DNA from: Paenibacillus sp. HW567
GTDB taxonomy: Bacteria > Bacillota > Bacilli > Paenibacillales > Paenibacillaceae
NCBI RefSeq assembly: GCF_000374185.1
Contig: NZ_KB910518.1
Coordinates: 6,123,039 to 6,185,522, forward strand
Length of the DNA stretch: 62,484 nucleotides
Direction of reading: 5' to 3'
In this document: positions 50,585 to 58,881 of the stretch, piece by piece
Layout of the letters: every line of letters starts with the position of its first letter
How positions within the stretch are numbered: the stretch's first letter is position 1
Position numbers and translations under genes: made by a program
Notes under the pieces: model-generated
The model's database searches: none
The model's input: only the letters and a program-made list of their open reading frames with translations
Told to the model about the DNA's origin: nothing

Positions 50585-51868
50585 TTATTTGTCAAAAATC
50601 TCAGCGATGGACGAGGGCAGCCGTGGAAGTGCTTTCTGCAGCTTGTCCTGCGGGAAATACAGGTGATGCCTGCCACGGTGAATTCCGCTGATCGAGCGGA
50701 CAATATCCGATACTTCGGAAATTTCCCTCAGCTTGTCATGCCGGTCAAGGAGCAGGATTTGCTTGCTGTCAAAGCCCTCGCCCGGACGGAAAACATCATA
50801 GGGGAGATCCGTTGGAAAATCAATTTCCAGGTCGTAATCAGCATCGAGTCCAGCCTCTGCAAAGCTGCGGCGAATTTCGCCAATCGTCTCTGAATCGAGA
50901 TTTTCCATCTCTACATATTTATACAGTTTACGATGAATAAACCGGTTGCACAAGTCGCTTAACGTCCTGTCCTCTTCCAGCGTCCACTGCATGAAGGCTG
51001 TCTGGACCAGCGCCTCATCCAAGAGCAGGTACTGTTCCACGCTCACCTCACCACGGAACAAATCGCTCAAGGGCTCAATCATGAAGCGGAAAGAATAACC
51101 TTCCCGGAATAGCTGTTTGGCTCTGCGGAAAATCTGCCGCAAAATGATCTCCGAGCTGCGAGTAACCGGATGGAAATAAACCTGCCAATACATCTGATAG
51201 CGCGACATTAAATAATCCTCAATCGCATGCATCCCCGACTCCTTGACGACAACCCGGCCATTATAGGGACGCAGCATTCTCAGAATACGGTCAATATCAA
51301 TGGTTCCGTAATTCACACCTGTATAATATGCATCGCGGAGCAAATAATCCATGCGGTCGGCATCCAGCGGCCCTGACACCAGATTGACAACAATTTTATG
51401 TTCATACGTTTTCGATATAACGGAAGCAACCTTTTGCGGGAAATCCTCTTCCACTTCGCGCAGAATAGCGGTAATCTCCGTGTCCTCCTGAATAATCCTG
51501 CAGGTCCAGTCTTCGTGGTTCATTTCAAAAGCTTCTTCTATAGAATGGGAGAACGGGCCATGCCCCAAATCATGCAGCAGCGCAGCACAGAGAGTGAGCA
51601 GACTTTCCTCCGGAATCCAGTCCTTGTATCCGCTTCGTTCGAACTGGGAGATGATCCGGCGTGTAATTTCGTAAACCCCAAGCGAGTGGGAAAAACGGCT
51701 GTGTTCAGCGCCATGAAAGGTAAGATAAGAGGTGCCAAGCTGGCGAATCCGCCGCAGTCGCTGAAATTCTTTGGTGTTAATCAATCGCCAGATAATCGTA
51801 TCCTGGACATGAACATAATTGTGAACCGGGTCCTTAAAAACCTTCTCTTCCGTCAGCGGCTGCTTCAT
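50585..51868 (-). CDS. HD-domain phosphohydrolase (YwfO-like, dGTPase/SAMHD1-related)
   Basis: The 427-residue product has the HD metal motif in three parts: FHGAEHSRFSHSLGVY (His), LLHDLGHGPFSHSIEE (His-Asp) and DADRMDYLLRDAYYTGV (Asp). Its closest known type is B. subtilis YwfO, a nucleotide hydrolase-like protein; substrate unknown here. AAGGAG precedes the ATG. It is divergent from abrB, and the gap holds several Spo0A boxes, so transition-state control is plausible. Its place between tatD and abrB is normally occupied by metG. Confidence 0.9.
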   Translation of the reverse strand: MKQPLTEEKVFKDPVHNYVHVQDTIIWRLINTKEFQRLRRIRQLGTSYLTFHGAEHSRFSHSLGVYEITRRIISQFERSGYKDWIPEESLLTLCAALLHDLGHGPFSHSIEEAFEMNHEDWTCRIIQEDTEITAILREVEEDFPQKVASVISKTYEHKIVVNLVSGPLDADRMDYLLRDAYYTGVNYGTIDIDRILRMLRPYNGRVVVKESGMHAIEDYLMSRYQMYWQVYFHPVTRSSEIILRQIFRRAKQLFREGYSFRFMIEPLSDLFRGEVSVEQYLLLDEALVQTAFMQWTLEEDRTLSDLCNRFIHRKLYKYVEMENLDSETIGEIRRSFAEAGLDADYDLEIDFPTDLPYDVFRPGEGFDSKQILLLDRHDKLREISEVSDIVRSISGIHRGRHHLYFPQDKLQKALPRLPSSIAEIFDK

Positions 51869-51933
51869 GAAATCAACTCCTTCAAATAATAATATTAGAA
51901 ATTATAAGAAAAAACGATTATAATAGTGAATCA

Positions 51934-51983
51934 TGTCGCACTTTGTCGAATAATGACGTTTTAAGGATTTACAAATCGACAAA
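51934..51983. promoter_or_regulatory. Spo0A-box cluster between the HD gene and abrB
   Basis: On the plus strand TGTCGCA (51934), TGTCGAA (51944) and TGACGTT (51954) lie in exact 10-bp steps, each fitting the TGNCGAA core to some degree. A fourth site, TTTGTCGATTT, is on the minus strand at 51973-51983. It is 66-115 bp upstream of the HD gene start and about 95-140 bp upstream of the abrB -35. Confidence 0.65.
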
Positions 51984-52075
51984 CTGCTTTGAAACGATTT
52001 TCGTAATTTTTGCGTTAGTAATAAGCGTTATAAAAGTTTTTTTTGAAAATCCCAGAAAAATCAGTTCAAAAAAGG

Positions 52076-52104
52076 TTGACTGTTTTGGGAATCGTTGGTA
52101 TTAT
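52076..52104 (+). promoter_or_regulatory. abrB promoter (sigma-A)
   Basis: TTGACT, a 17-nt spacer and TATTAT on the plus strand, with transcription expected to start near 52111. Confidence 0.88.
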
Positions 52105-52127
52105 AAATATCATAAAACGGTGAACAA

Positions 52128-52144
52128 TGTCGAATAATGACGCT
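52128..52144 (+). promoter_or_regulatory. tandem 0A boxes downstream of the abrB promoter
   Basis: TGTCGAATAATGACG repeats the core at 51944 exactly and contains two 0A half-motifs in 10-bp spacing, between the transcription start and the SD. In B. subtilis the repressing Spo0A sites of abrB also lie downstream of the promoter. Confidence 0.75.
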
Positions 52145-52173
52145 TTTGATAACTGAGAGGAGCAACGATTGAA

Positions 52174-52428
52174 ATGATGAAATCAACAGGTATTGTAAGA
52201 AAAGTAGACGAGCTGGGACGGGTCGTTATTCCAATTGAACTGCGCCGTACACTGGGCATTGGTGAAAAAGATGCGCTCGAAATTTACGTGGACGGTGAGC
52301 GGATCATGCTTAAGAAATATGAGCCTGCTTGTATTTTCTGCGGTAATGCTGAAAATGTAACCTACTTCAAAGGAAAAATTGTTTGTCATGAATGCATTTC
52401 TGCTATCCCTACCCCTGTGACAAACTAA
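52174..52428 (+). CDS. abrB: transition state regulator AbrB
   Basis: AbrB represses post-exponential genes until Spo0A-P lowers its level. The 84-residue product has the swapped-hairpin DNA-binding domain (MKSTGIVRKVDELGRVVIPI, residues 2-50). Unlike B. subtilis AbrB, the C-terminal part is short and has two cysteine pairs, CIFC and CHEC, suggesting a zinc site. An AGAGGAG SD is 11 nt upstream. It is transcribed opposite to nearly all neighbours and has its own promoter and terminator. Confidence 0.95.
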   Translation: MMKSTGIVRKVDELGRVVIPIELRRTLGIGEKDALEIYVDGERIMLKKYEPACIFCGNAENVTYFKGKIVCHECISAIPTPVTN

Positions 52429-52490
52429 AACAAATAGGTTATAATAGGAACTAATCAAATTGTTAATTCTAACCTTTTTATATCTCCTTG

Positions 52491-52520
52491 GCCTCCCGTT
52501 AGTTCGGGAGGTATTTTTTT
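52491..52520 (+). terminator. abrB terminator
   Basis: GCCTCCCG/CGGGAGGT with a 6-nt loop is followed by ATTTTTTT, 63 nt after the abrB stop. Confidence 0.92.
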
Positions 52521-53193
52521 GCTGTTTTCACCCTCCCAAACCCTCCCTACAGGGAGGGCCCCAGAGGGCCCCGGCCCTCTGGACACCCGGAAGCTTGTCT
52601 AATTGTGGGAGTGGCGCGTAAGGGAGCAGCGTTTGGCGGTAGACCGGCCCTTTTTCGGGCGAAGCCCTCGGGGCCTTGCCATGCGAAGAGTTCCGCCATA
52701 GGCTTTGCTTCTATGGCGGCTGCGCAGGGTGCTCCCGGGTAACGTGCGGTGCAGCAAGCCGCTCTCCCTACGGGAATCGCTTACGGAGGCGGGACTGAGT
52801 GACGGTGGTGCGGATATGCGCCTTCGGGGGCATTAGCCCGCTCTCCCTGCGGGAATCGCTTTACAGCGGCGCGATCTGGTGACTGTCGCACTGTTGGTTA
52901 CTCGCTGGGTGCAGCTTTGAGTGCATTAGAGCGCTCTCCCTGCGGGAATCGCTTTACAGCGGCGCGATCTAGCAGGTAAATAAATCCTCCAAATCCTCCC
53001 TTTATCATATATATAAATGTACAAAATACAAATACAACTAATATATGCAGAAATAATCTTCAGATATATAGACTACATCTATTTTCATATATAGCTGGTT
53101 AGGGAAGGGGATTTACAGGTTTTGCTGCATAAAAGGCACCTTTACTAAGTTATGCAGTGTGTTAGTCCGTTTAGGAGTACTCTAAGTTTTTTT
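52521..53193. other. structured, GC-rich non-coding region between abrB and rsmI
   Basis: I see no gene here. It holds three clean hairpins: CCCTCCC/GGGAGGG (52541-52558), CCAGAGGG/CCCTCTGG (52561-52582) and CCGCCATAG/CTATGGCGG (52693-52719). Then follow the direct repeats listed separately, and from about 53000 an abrupt A/T-rich stretch with many TATATA runs. The change in composition suggests insertion of a repeat block into the gap. Confidence 0.6.
52761..52970 (+). repeat. three direct copies of a ~38-bp element
   Basis: Copies start at 52761, 52840 and 52933, each opening GCTCTCCCT(A/G)CGGGAATCGCTT. The last two are identical over 38 bp (52840-52877 and 52933-52970) and are preceded by GCATTAG; the first is diverged in its second half. 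Spacers of about 40-55 bp are unrelated to one another. Confidence 0.8.
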
Positions 53194-53220
53194 CTAAAAA
53201 GAGAGTCATGTAGCACCCTC
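53194..53220 (-). terminator. rsmI terminator
   Basis: On the minus strand GAGGGT pairs with ACTCTC (one G-U) around an 8-nt loop and is followed by TTTTTAG, shortly after the rsmI stop. Confidence 0.6.
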
Positions 53221-53231
53221 TGCTGAAATCT

Positions 53232-54134
53232 CTACTCTCTTTCCAGCAGCGCGTTGTAGATATCACGTTTGGCCAAGCCGCGGTCTGAAGCTGCTTTTTT
53301 CATCGCGTCTTTGCGTGTCAAACCTGAGGTTTCATAATGAGCCACATGCTCCTCAATACTAAGCTCACGCCACCATGAGGATTCGGCAAGTTCTGCCTCC
53401 TCCTTGCTCTCCCCTTCCACTACAATGACGTACTCACCCAGCGGCGGGTGTTCGACCAGCCAAGCACTACATTCCTCAATCGTGCCGCGCAGAAACTCCT
53501 CATAACGCTTAGTTAGCTCACGGGCCAGCACAATCCGGCGGTTACCGAAGGCTTCCTGTAAATGCTCCAGAGTCTTAGCTACCCGATGCGGCGACTCATA
53601 GAACAGCAGGGTTCCCTGCGCGGAGCGAAGACCGGACAAGACCTTACGGATATCCTTGCGTTCCCTTGGCAGAAAACCGATGAAGGTAAAGCTTGTGGTA
53701 GGCAAGCCGGAAGCGATTAATGCGGACAACGCCGCATTCGCTCCAGGGATCGGAATCACGGGGATGCCGTGGCTGATAGCAAGCGCGACAAGGTCGGCGC
53801 CGGGGTCGGAAATCGCCGGCAGGCCGGCGTCGCTGACAAGCGCCAGATTTTTACCTTCTATTATATAGCGGATCAGTTCAGGTCCACTGGCAGCCTTATT
53901 ATGCTCATGATAGCTGAACAGCATCGAAGGCGTAATTTCAAAATGGCTAAGAAGCTTGCGGGTCTGCCGTGTATCCTCGGCTGCAATAATATCGCATTCC
54001 TTCAGCGTACGGACCGCGCGGTACGTCATATCCTCCAAATTGCCAATCGGTGTTCCCACCAGATACAATGAGCCTGTTCCCTCTTGCTGATGTTCATTTT
54101 TGCTCTGGAAGCTGCTTTGACTTGAGATCGTCAT
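53232..54134 (-). CDS. rsmI: 16S rRNA 2'-O-ribose C1402 methyltransferase
   Basis: The 300-residue product belongs to the tetrapyrrole-methylase fold: GSLYLVGTPIGNLEDMTYRA near residue 22, AAEDTRQTRKLL, ALVSDAGLPAISDPGADLV, PGANAALSALIASGLPT and FYESPHRVAKTL. The C-terminal part has the usual helical tail (GLTRKDAMKKAASDRGLAKR). It overlaps the upstream methyltransferase gene by 4 nt. The GIY-YIG gene yazA found between them in B. subtilis is absent. Confidence 0.96.
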   Translation of the reverse strand: MTISSQSSFQSKNEHQQEGTGSLYLVGTPIGNLEDMTYRAVRTLKECDIIAAEDTRQTRKLLSHFEITPSMLFSYHEHNKAASGPELIRYIIEGKNLALVSDAGLPAISDPGADLVALAISHGIPVIPIPGANAALSALIASGLPTTSFTFIGFLPRERKDIRKVLSGLRSAQGTLLFYESPHRVAKTLEHLQEAFGNRRIVLARELTKRYEEFLRGTIEECSAWLVEHPPLGEYVIVVEGESKEEAELAESSWWRELSIEEHVAHYETSGLTRKDAMKKAASDRGLAKRDIYNALLERE

Positions 54135-54904
54135 GATTTACCCTCTTTAGCACCATAGTAGATGTCCATGATTTCCGGACAGTATTGATTGTCCTCATTA
54201 TATACGATCAGTGGTGGTTGTAAACGCACCTCAGGTTTGCCATCCCGCGCAGCTTCAATCAGCACCATGTTGGCTTCCAGATGGGCACGCGGATGAACAA
54301 AACGGATGAGCTTCGGTTCCAGCCTGTTTTGTCTCATAAGACTGATGATATCGGCCAGACGCTGCGGTTTGTGAACCATACTCACTTTGCCGCCGGTGCG
54401 GACAAGCCGGACACAGGCCTGAATAACCTCTTCCAGAGTGCAGCCCAGCTCATGACGGGCCATAGCCTGATGCGTATTCAGCTTGAGATCGCTTCCGTTC
54501 AGCGGCATATAAGGAGGATTGACGGTGATGGCATCGTATACGCCGTAGCCTGCCGCATTATGCAGCTCACGCAAGTCTCCTTCATGGATCGTTACCCGTT
54601 CCTGCAGACCATTCATTGCCACACTGCGGCGGGCCATATCCGCCAGACGCGGTTGAATTTCAATTCCTTCTATAGAAGCTTTGGTTCGCGTCGTAAGCAG
54701 TATGGGAATAACGCCATTGCCTGTGCAAAGATCAAGTACTCTGCCCCGAGGCGGAATACCGGCAAAACGCGCAAGCAGCACGGCGTCCATAGAAAAGCTG
54801 AACACCTCATCACTCTGAATGATCTTCAGATCATGAGTGAGTAAATCATCCACCCGCTCCGCATCATGCAGAGGGACTGGCACATCGTTAAAAGAATTTG
54901 TCAT
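54131..54904 (-). CDS. TrmN6/TrmNF-type SAM-dependent tRNA methyltransferase (YabB-like)
   Basis: The 257-residue product has the SAM loop VLDLCTGNGVIPILL and the N6-adenine-type catalytic motif ITVNPPYMP. It resembles enzymes that methylate A37 of tRNA-Val, so that is the likely target, but this is by family only. I chose ATG 54904, 6 nt after AAGGAG; an ATG at 54961 lies within the upstream terminator. Start and stop overlap rsmI. Confidence 0.92.
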   Translation of the reverse strand: MTNSFNDVPVPLHDAERVDDLLTHDLKIIQSDEVFSFSMDAVLLARFAGIPPRGRVLDLCTGNGVIPILLTTRTKASIEGIEIQPRLADMARRSVAMNGLQERVTIHEGDLRELHNAAGYGVYDAITVNPPYMPLNGSDLKLNTHQAMARHELGCTLEEVIQACVRLVRTGGKVSMVHKPQRLADIISLMRQNRLEPKLIRFVHPRAHLEANMVLIEAARDGKPEVRLQPPLIVYNEDNQYCPEIMDIYYGAKEGKS

Positions 54905-54959
54905 TGTACTCTCCTTCTTCAATACAAAACTCGCTGGAAGCATACATTCCTCAAAATCC

Positions 54960-54992
54960 AAAAAAAACCGTAGGCGTAAATCTCCTACGGCT
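54960..54992 (-). terminator. yabA terminator
   Basis: AGCCGTAGG/CCTACGGT stem followed by a run of eight T residues on the minus strand, directly after the yabA stop. It separates yabA from the methyltransferase pair. Confidence 0.88.
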
Positions 54993-55000
54993 GGATATCC

Positions 55001-55366
55001 TCATTTATTAAGAAACGATAGACAGAACAAGCAGTCACCTTCTGTTCGCAAATGACCGAAATAGACATTGCAGATGTGAAAGCCTTCATGATAAAGCCGG
55101 GCCAAATTGTCATAGCCTTCCCCGACAACCTCTTCTGTCCCCTCACTAGCGGCCAAAAGAGCCTCCGCTTCAGCAGAATGGGCAGCAGGGTCTAGAGGCG
55201 CTTCCCGCTTTAAAATTTTGCGAAGCTGCTCATTCTCCAGACTCAGCCTTTGGTTGGCTTCCATTAATTCCTTAACCGTCTGTTTCCAATCTCCGAGACT
55301 TGCGCGCATTGTTTCCATCTGCGCTTCCATCTCCTGCATGTGTGCAAATATATTTATCTTCTCCAA
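55001..55366 (-). CDS. yabA: DNA replication initiation control protein YabA
   Basis: YabA binds DnaA and DnaN and limits initiation. The 121-residue product has an N-terminal coiled coil (about residues 5-55, MQEMEAQMETMRASLGDWKQ) for tetramerisation and a C-terminal zinc domain with HICNVYF and CLFC. The start is TTG, closely behind GGGTGG. It follows ricT by 30 nt. Confidence 0.94.
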   Translation of the reverse strand: MEKINIFAHMQEMEAQMETMRASLGDWKQTVKELMEANQRLSLENEQLRKILKREAPLDPAAHSAEAEALLAASEGTEEVVGEGYDNLARLYHEGFHICNVYFGHLRTEGDCLFCLSFLNK

Positions 55367-55396
55367 GTTTCCACCCCGAAAGTAACCTTATATGGT

Positions 55397-56197
55397 TTAC
55401 TTGACGACAACATCATCCATTGGAAGTTCCTTAACTTTGCCCACTTCGAACAACTGCACGTGAACCGTGCGGCTTCCGGCATTAAGACCAACGACTTTAC
55501 CTTCACCCAGTGAGGTTACGACGAGCTTGCCTACCGCCGGCATTTCTTCCTTCGTGCTTTCATAATTATCATGCTCAAACTTCAAGCAGCACATGAGCCG
55601 TCCGCACAATCCCGAGATCTTCGTCGGATTCAGCGAAAGATTCTGATCCTTGGCCATCTTAATGGATACAGGCTCGAAATCGCCAAGCCAGGAAGAGCAG
55701 CAAAGCACCCGTCCACAAGGCCCGAGGCCGCCCAGCATCTTCGCTTCATCGCGCACCCCGATCTGCCGGAGCTCAATGCGGGTACGGAAGATACTCGCCA
55801 GATCCTTGACCAATTCGCGAAAATCGACACGGCCCTCAGCGGTGAAGTAAAAAATAATCTTATTGCGGTCAAACGTAAATTCCACATCCACAAGCTTCAT
55901 TTTGAGGCCATGATCGCGGATTTTATTTAAACAGGTAGTAAAAGCATCCTTTGCTGCACCCTTGTTCTCTTCCACCACACGTGCGTCGGTTTCACCGGCA
56001 ATCCGCATGACTTTTTTGAGAGGCAATACAACATCCGCTTCCTGCACCTCTTTTTTGCCAACGACAACCTTACCGTATTCGACCCCTCTTGCTGTCTCAA
56101 CAATAACGCATTGATCCCGTTCAATCGGAAAATCAAGCGGATCGAAGTAATATATTTTACCCGCTTTTTTGAAGCGGACACCTACTACGCTGTACAA
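55397..56197 (-). CDS. ricT: RicT/YaaT, PSP1-domain subunit of the RicAFT complex
   Basis: In B. subtilis RicT, with RicA and RicF, assists RNase Y and Spo0A phosphorylation and holds Fe-S clusters. The 266-residue product has the PSP1 domain (RGVEYGKVVVGKKEV) and a cysteine-rich core (GLGPCGRVLCCSSWL and GLCGRLMCCLKFE). The start is TTG, with AAGGGGG at suitable distance. It lies downstream of holB, the conserved context. Confidence 0.95.
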   Translation of the reverse strand: MYSVVGVRFKKAGKIYYFDPLDFPIERDQCVIVETARGVEYGKVVVGKKEVQEADVVLPLKKVMRIAGETDARVVEENKGAAKDAFTTCLNKIRDHGLKMKLVDVEFTFDRNKIIFYFTAEGRVDFRELVKDLASIFRTRIELRQIGVRDEAKMLGGLGPCGRVLCCSSWLGDFEPVSIKMAKDQNLSLNPTKISGLCGRLMCCLKFEHDNYESTKEEMPAVGKLVVTSLGEGKVVGLNAGSRTVHVQLFEVGKVKELPMDDVVVK

Positions 56198-56340
56198 AAA
56201 TTAACCCCCTTGTTTGCCGGTAAAAGGAACCCAAAAGCCAAGTTCGCTCCCTGGTGATCCATGCTTGTCCTTCCTCATCCGTTAAACCTATACTTCCAGG
56301 CTCAAGCTTTGATCCGGAGGATATATCAAAAAATAACCCT

Positions 56341-57315
56341 TTAACTTTCCAGTCGGATTAAGAACTGTTCCAGACAGAGCTGTGCATTGGCATTGGAGCG
56401 CAGCTTACGCTTACTCTCCACCGCGAATTCCATGTAGGCCACCCATTGTTCCGTAGTCCGCTGACGGGCATGTCTGGAAATGAAGTCTAACTGATCTATG
56501 AAAACGATACTTTCGTGCTTTCGGTACAGGAAGTAGAGCATATCTTTGAACCATAGGTGGAACATGCTGAACAGGATATCCAAATGTTCACCGAGTCCGG
56601 TCTTGAACAGCTTCTGTCCGGCGGTTGCTACCGCAGAGCTGCCTTTGCCTAAAGACTCCTTCGCTAATTGTAACACTAGATTTCTCATTTCTGCAAACCA
56701 ATTCTGTGCCAAAAGTTCCCTGCAGCCATCAAGCCCCGCAGTCAATGATACCGCGCACCGCGCTAGTGGTACCGGCACCCCTTCACTGGCAAGTGCCTGA
56801 AGCATAATCTCAGGATGAAGCGGGCTGAAAGGGATTCGCTGGGTTCTTGACTGAATCGTTGGCAGCAGGGAACTGCTATTGTCGGAAATCAGAATGCCCA
56901 CTGCAGGCGCCGGGGGCTCTTCCAGAAATTTAAGCAGACTGTTTGCGGCTTGCACCGTCATTTTGCCCGCTCCTTCTATAATATAAACCTTCGGATTAAC
57001 ACCTTCCGAGCGGTAAGAGAACATGCGCTGCAATTCGCGGATCTGATCAATTTTGATGCTTGCGCCGTCCGGCTTCACTACAGTTAAATCTGGATGATTG
57101 CCATGCTCGACCTTACGGCATTCCAGACATTCCCCGCAGGCATCATCTTCACAGGCTGTACAAAATATAGCTTGAGCGAACACAAGTGCCGTCTTCATCT
57201 GCCCGCTTCCGGAAGGCCCAGTGAACAGATAAGCATGACTCACTGCATCCTTGCGCAGAGCATTTTGAAGCAGGCGCTTGGCATCCGCCTGGCCTAATAT
57301 ATCATGAAAAGACAT
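56341..57315 (-). CDS. holB: DNA polymerase III delta' subunit
   Basis: A clamp-loader subunit. The 324-residue product has the zinc cysteines CTACEDDACGECLEC, the conserved SRC-like region LLPTIQSRTQRIPF, and NSLLKFLEEPP. The P-loop is altered (GPSGSGQMKTA), in line with delta' usually lacking ATPase activity. The ATG at 57315 has GGAGG 5 nt upstream; a TTG at 57327 overlaps this SD. It is followed after 143 nt by ricT. Confidence 0.94.
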   Translation of the reverse strand: MSFHDILGQADAKRLLQNALRKDAVSHAYLFTGPSGSGQMKTALVFAQAIFCTACEDDACGECLECRKVEHGNHPDLTVVKPDGASIKIDQIRELQRMFSYRSEGVNPKVYIIEGAGKMTVQAANSLLKFLEEPPAPAVGILISDNSSSLLPTIQSRTQRIPFSPLHPEIMLQALASEGVPVPLARCAVSLTAGLDGCRELLAQNWFAEMRNLVLQLAKESLGKGSSAVATAGQKLFKTGLGEHLDILFSMFHLWFKDMLYFLYRKHESIVFIDQLDFISRHARQRTTEQWVAYMEFAVESKRKLRSNANAQLCLEQFLIRLES

Positions 57316-57332
57316 AAAATCCTCCAAGTCTT

Positions 57333-57776
57333 TTAGAAAGAAAGGTTAATCAGCATCCCGCGGATTTCTCCGACCCGGCCCAGCAGGTCAATGCGGCCCT
57401 GTTCACTCTGCAGCAAATCATCGGCCAAATTCAGCAGCGCGGCATCTATCTCCTCCAGCAGCTTGTAGCGTTTACCGCGTCCGCGCCGGTCCCAGCCTTT
57501 AGTTTCCTTAAGAATAACACCGCGACGCGCCGTCTCCTCGAGAAACTTCTTAATCATATTGCGGTAAATCGCCAGCTCACGGACGGTCATGGACTTGGCA
57601 AGGCGGTCACCCTGCTGCTGGATATCTTGGATCTTCTGGTTCAGCTCATCCATCGTTTTCTGTTCGCCCTGCTGCTGAAATATATCAGTGAACGCCTTCT
57701 GCTGGACGGGTCTGCCTGCACCTTCGGCTGTCGACAGCCCGCTTTTCAGGGGTCTGTAGCCCGGATTGATTTTCAA
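57333..57776 (-). CDS. YaaR-family protein (DUF327)
   Basis: The 147-residue protein is helical: a flexible basic N-terminus, QQQGEQKTMDELNQKIQDI, and the family core SMTVRELAIYRNMIKKFLEE with WDRRGRGKRYKLLEEID. Function is not established. The start is TTG, 6 nt after GGTGG. It lies 17 nt before holB and after darA, as in B. subtilis yaaQ-yaaR-holB. Confidence 0.9.
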   Translation of the reverse strand: MKINPGYRPLKSGLSTAEGAGRPVQQKAFTDIFQQQGEQKTMDELNQKIQDIQQQGDRLAKSMTVRELAIYRNMIKKFLEETARRGVILKETKGWDRRGRGKRYKLLEEIDAALLNLADDLLQSEQGRIDLLGRVGEIRGMLINLSF

Positions 57777-57818
57777 AGGTATCCACCGCCCTCAATGGTA
57801 TAATGCTTCATCTATTAC

Positions 57819-58148
57819 TCAATAATGCTCGAAACGATCAACAGGAAGCACAAATACTGTAGCTCCGCCGACTTGAACCTCAACCGGCAGCGGCAAATAG
57901 GAATCGGTTGTTCCGCTCATTGGCGTCACGGGAGTAACAAGCTGCTCACGCACCTTGCAGCTATTGCGAATCACAGTCAATACGGCATCAACCTGAGAGT
58001 CGTCTACACCAATCATAAACGTAGTGTTGCCTGCCCGCAGAAACCCGCCTGTACTCGCCAGTTTGGTTGCACGGAAGTTCGCTTTGACAAGTTCGCTGGA
58101 CAACCGGTTACTGTCTTTATCCTGGATAATAGCAATGATCAAATTCAT
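57819..58148 (-). CDS. darA: cyclic-di-AMP receptor DarA (PstA/YaaQ)
   Basis: This PII-like trimer binds c-di-AMP; its downstream target is unknown. The 109-residue product has MNLIIAIIQDKDSNRLSSEL, FRATKLASTGGFLRAGNTTF and VEVQVGGATVFVLPVDRFE. The ATG at 58148 gives the same length as B. subtilis DarA. GGGAGGG lies upstream. The window also has a c-di-AMP riboswitch (49.4 kb), so two c-di-AMP sensors of different kinds occur within 9 kb. Confidence 0.95.
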   Translation of the reverse strand: MNLIIAIIQDKDSNRLSSELVKANFRATKLASTGGFLRAGNTTFMIGVDDSQVDAVLTVIRNSCKVREQLVTPVTPMSGTTDSYLPLPVEVQVGGATVFVLPVDRFEHY

Positions 58149-58239
58149 CTTCGCTTTCCCTCCCAAAAATGTTTTTGAATAGCTGCAGAAGCCTGGACTT
58201 CATTTTGCCGTACACTTCATTTATATTAGACAAAACCCC

Positions 58240-58881
58240 TTATAAATCCTTTAATATCCGTTCTTTCAGCGTTTGAACAATGTCCTGTTCCACCATATGG
58301 ACCGGACGGTTGGCATCAAGAACAACAATCCGCTGCGGATCGGACTTAATGACCAGCCCGTAGCCCTCCCGGACCTTCTGGTGAAAAGCCAGGCTCTCCA
58401 AATCGAGACGATTGACTTCCCGGTCCTGATTGGCGGCAATCCGCGACAACCCAACCTCCGGGTCAACATCCAGATAAAACGTGAGATCCGGCATACGGCC
58501 TCCGGTTGCGAACCGGTTAATGCTCCGTACCTCTTCAATACCGAGTCCTCTTGCAAATCCCTGATATACCAGACTGCTGTCTACAAAGCGGTCGCAGAGC
58601 ACCGTTAGCCCCTCTTTAAGCGCAGGCTCCACCACCTCCGCCAAATGCTGGCTCCGGGATGCCGCATACAGCAGCGCCTCGGTCCGCGCATCCATTGCGG
58701 TATGCGACGGGTCCAGAATAATAGAGCGGATTTTCTCAGCGATTTCAATGCCGCCAGGTTCACGCGTAATCAGATAAGGCATGGAATGATTCTGCAGATA
58801 TGCAGCCACTCTGCCCAGCACTGTTGTTTTTCCGGAGCCATCGCCTCCCTCCAGAGTAATGAAGTAACCTTCCCTTGCCAC
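58240..58881 (-). CDS. tmk: thymidylate kinase
   Basis: It phosphorylates dTMP. The 213-residue product has the P-loop ITLEGGDGSGKTTVLGR, the DR(Y/F) motif VLCDRFVDSSLVYQG and the lid AANQDREVNRLD. The start is GTG immediately after the stop of the decarboxylase gene (TAAGTG), with GGCGGAG upstream, so translation is probably coupled. Confidence 0.97.
   Translation of the reverse strand: MAREGYFITLEGGDGSGKTTVLGRVAAYLQNHSMPYLITREPGGIEIAEKIRSIILDPSHTAMDARTEALLYAASRSQHLAEVVEPALKEGLTVLCDRFVDSSLVYQGFARGLGIEEVRSINRFATGGRMPDLTFYLDVDPEVGLSRIAANQDREVNRLDLESLAFHQKVREGYGLVIKSDPQRIVVLDANRPVHMVEQDIVQTLKERILKDL

Noticed and set aside
52761..52970. CRISPR array
   Set aside because: Only three copies, of which one is diverged, with unequal spacers and no cas genes anywhere in the window.
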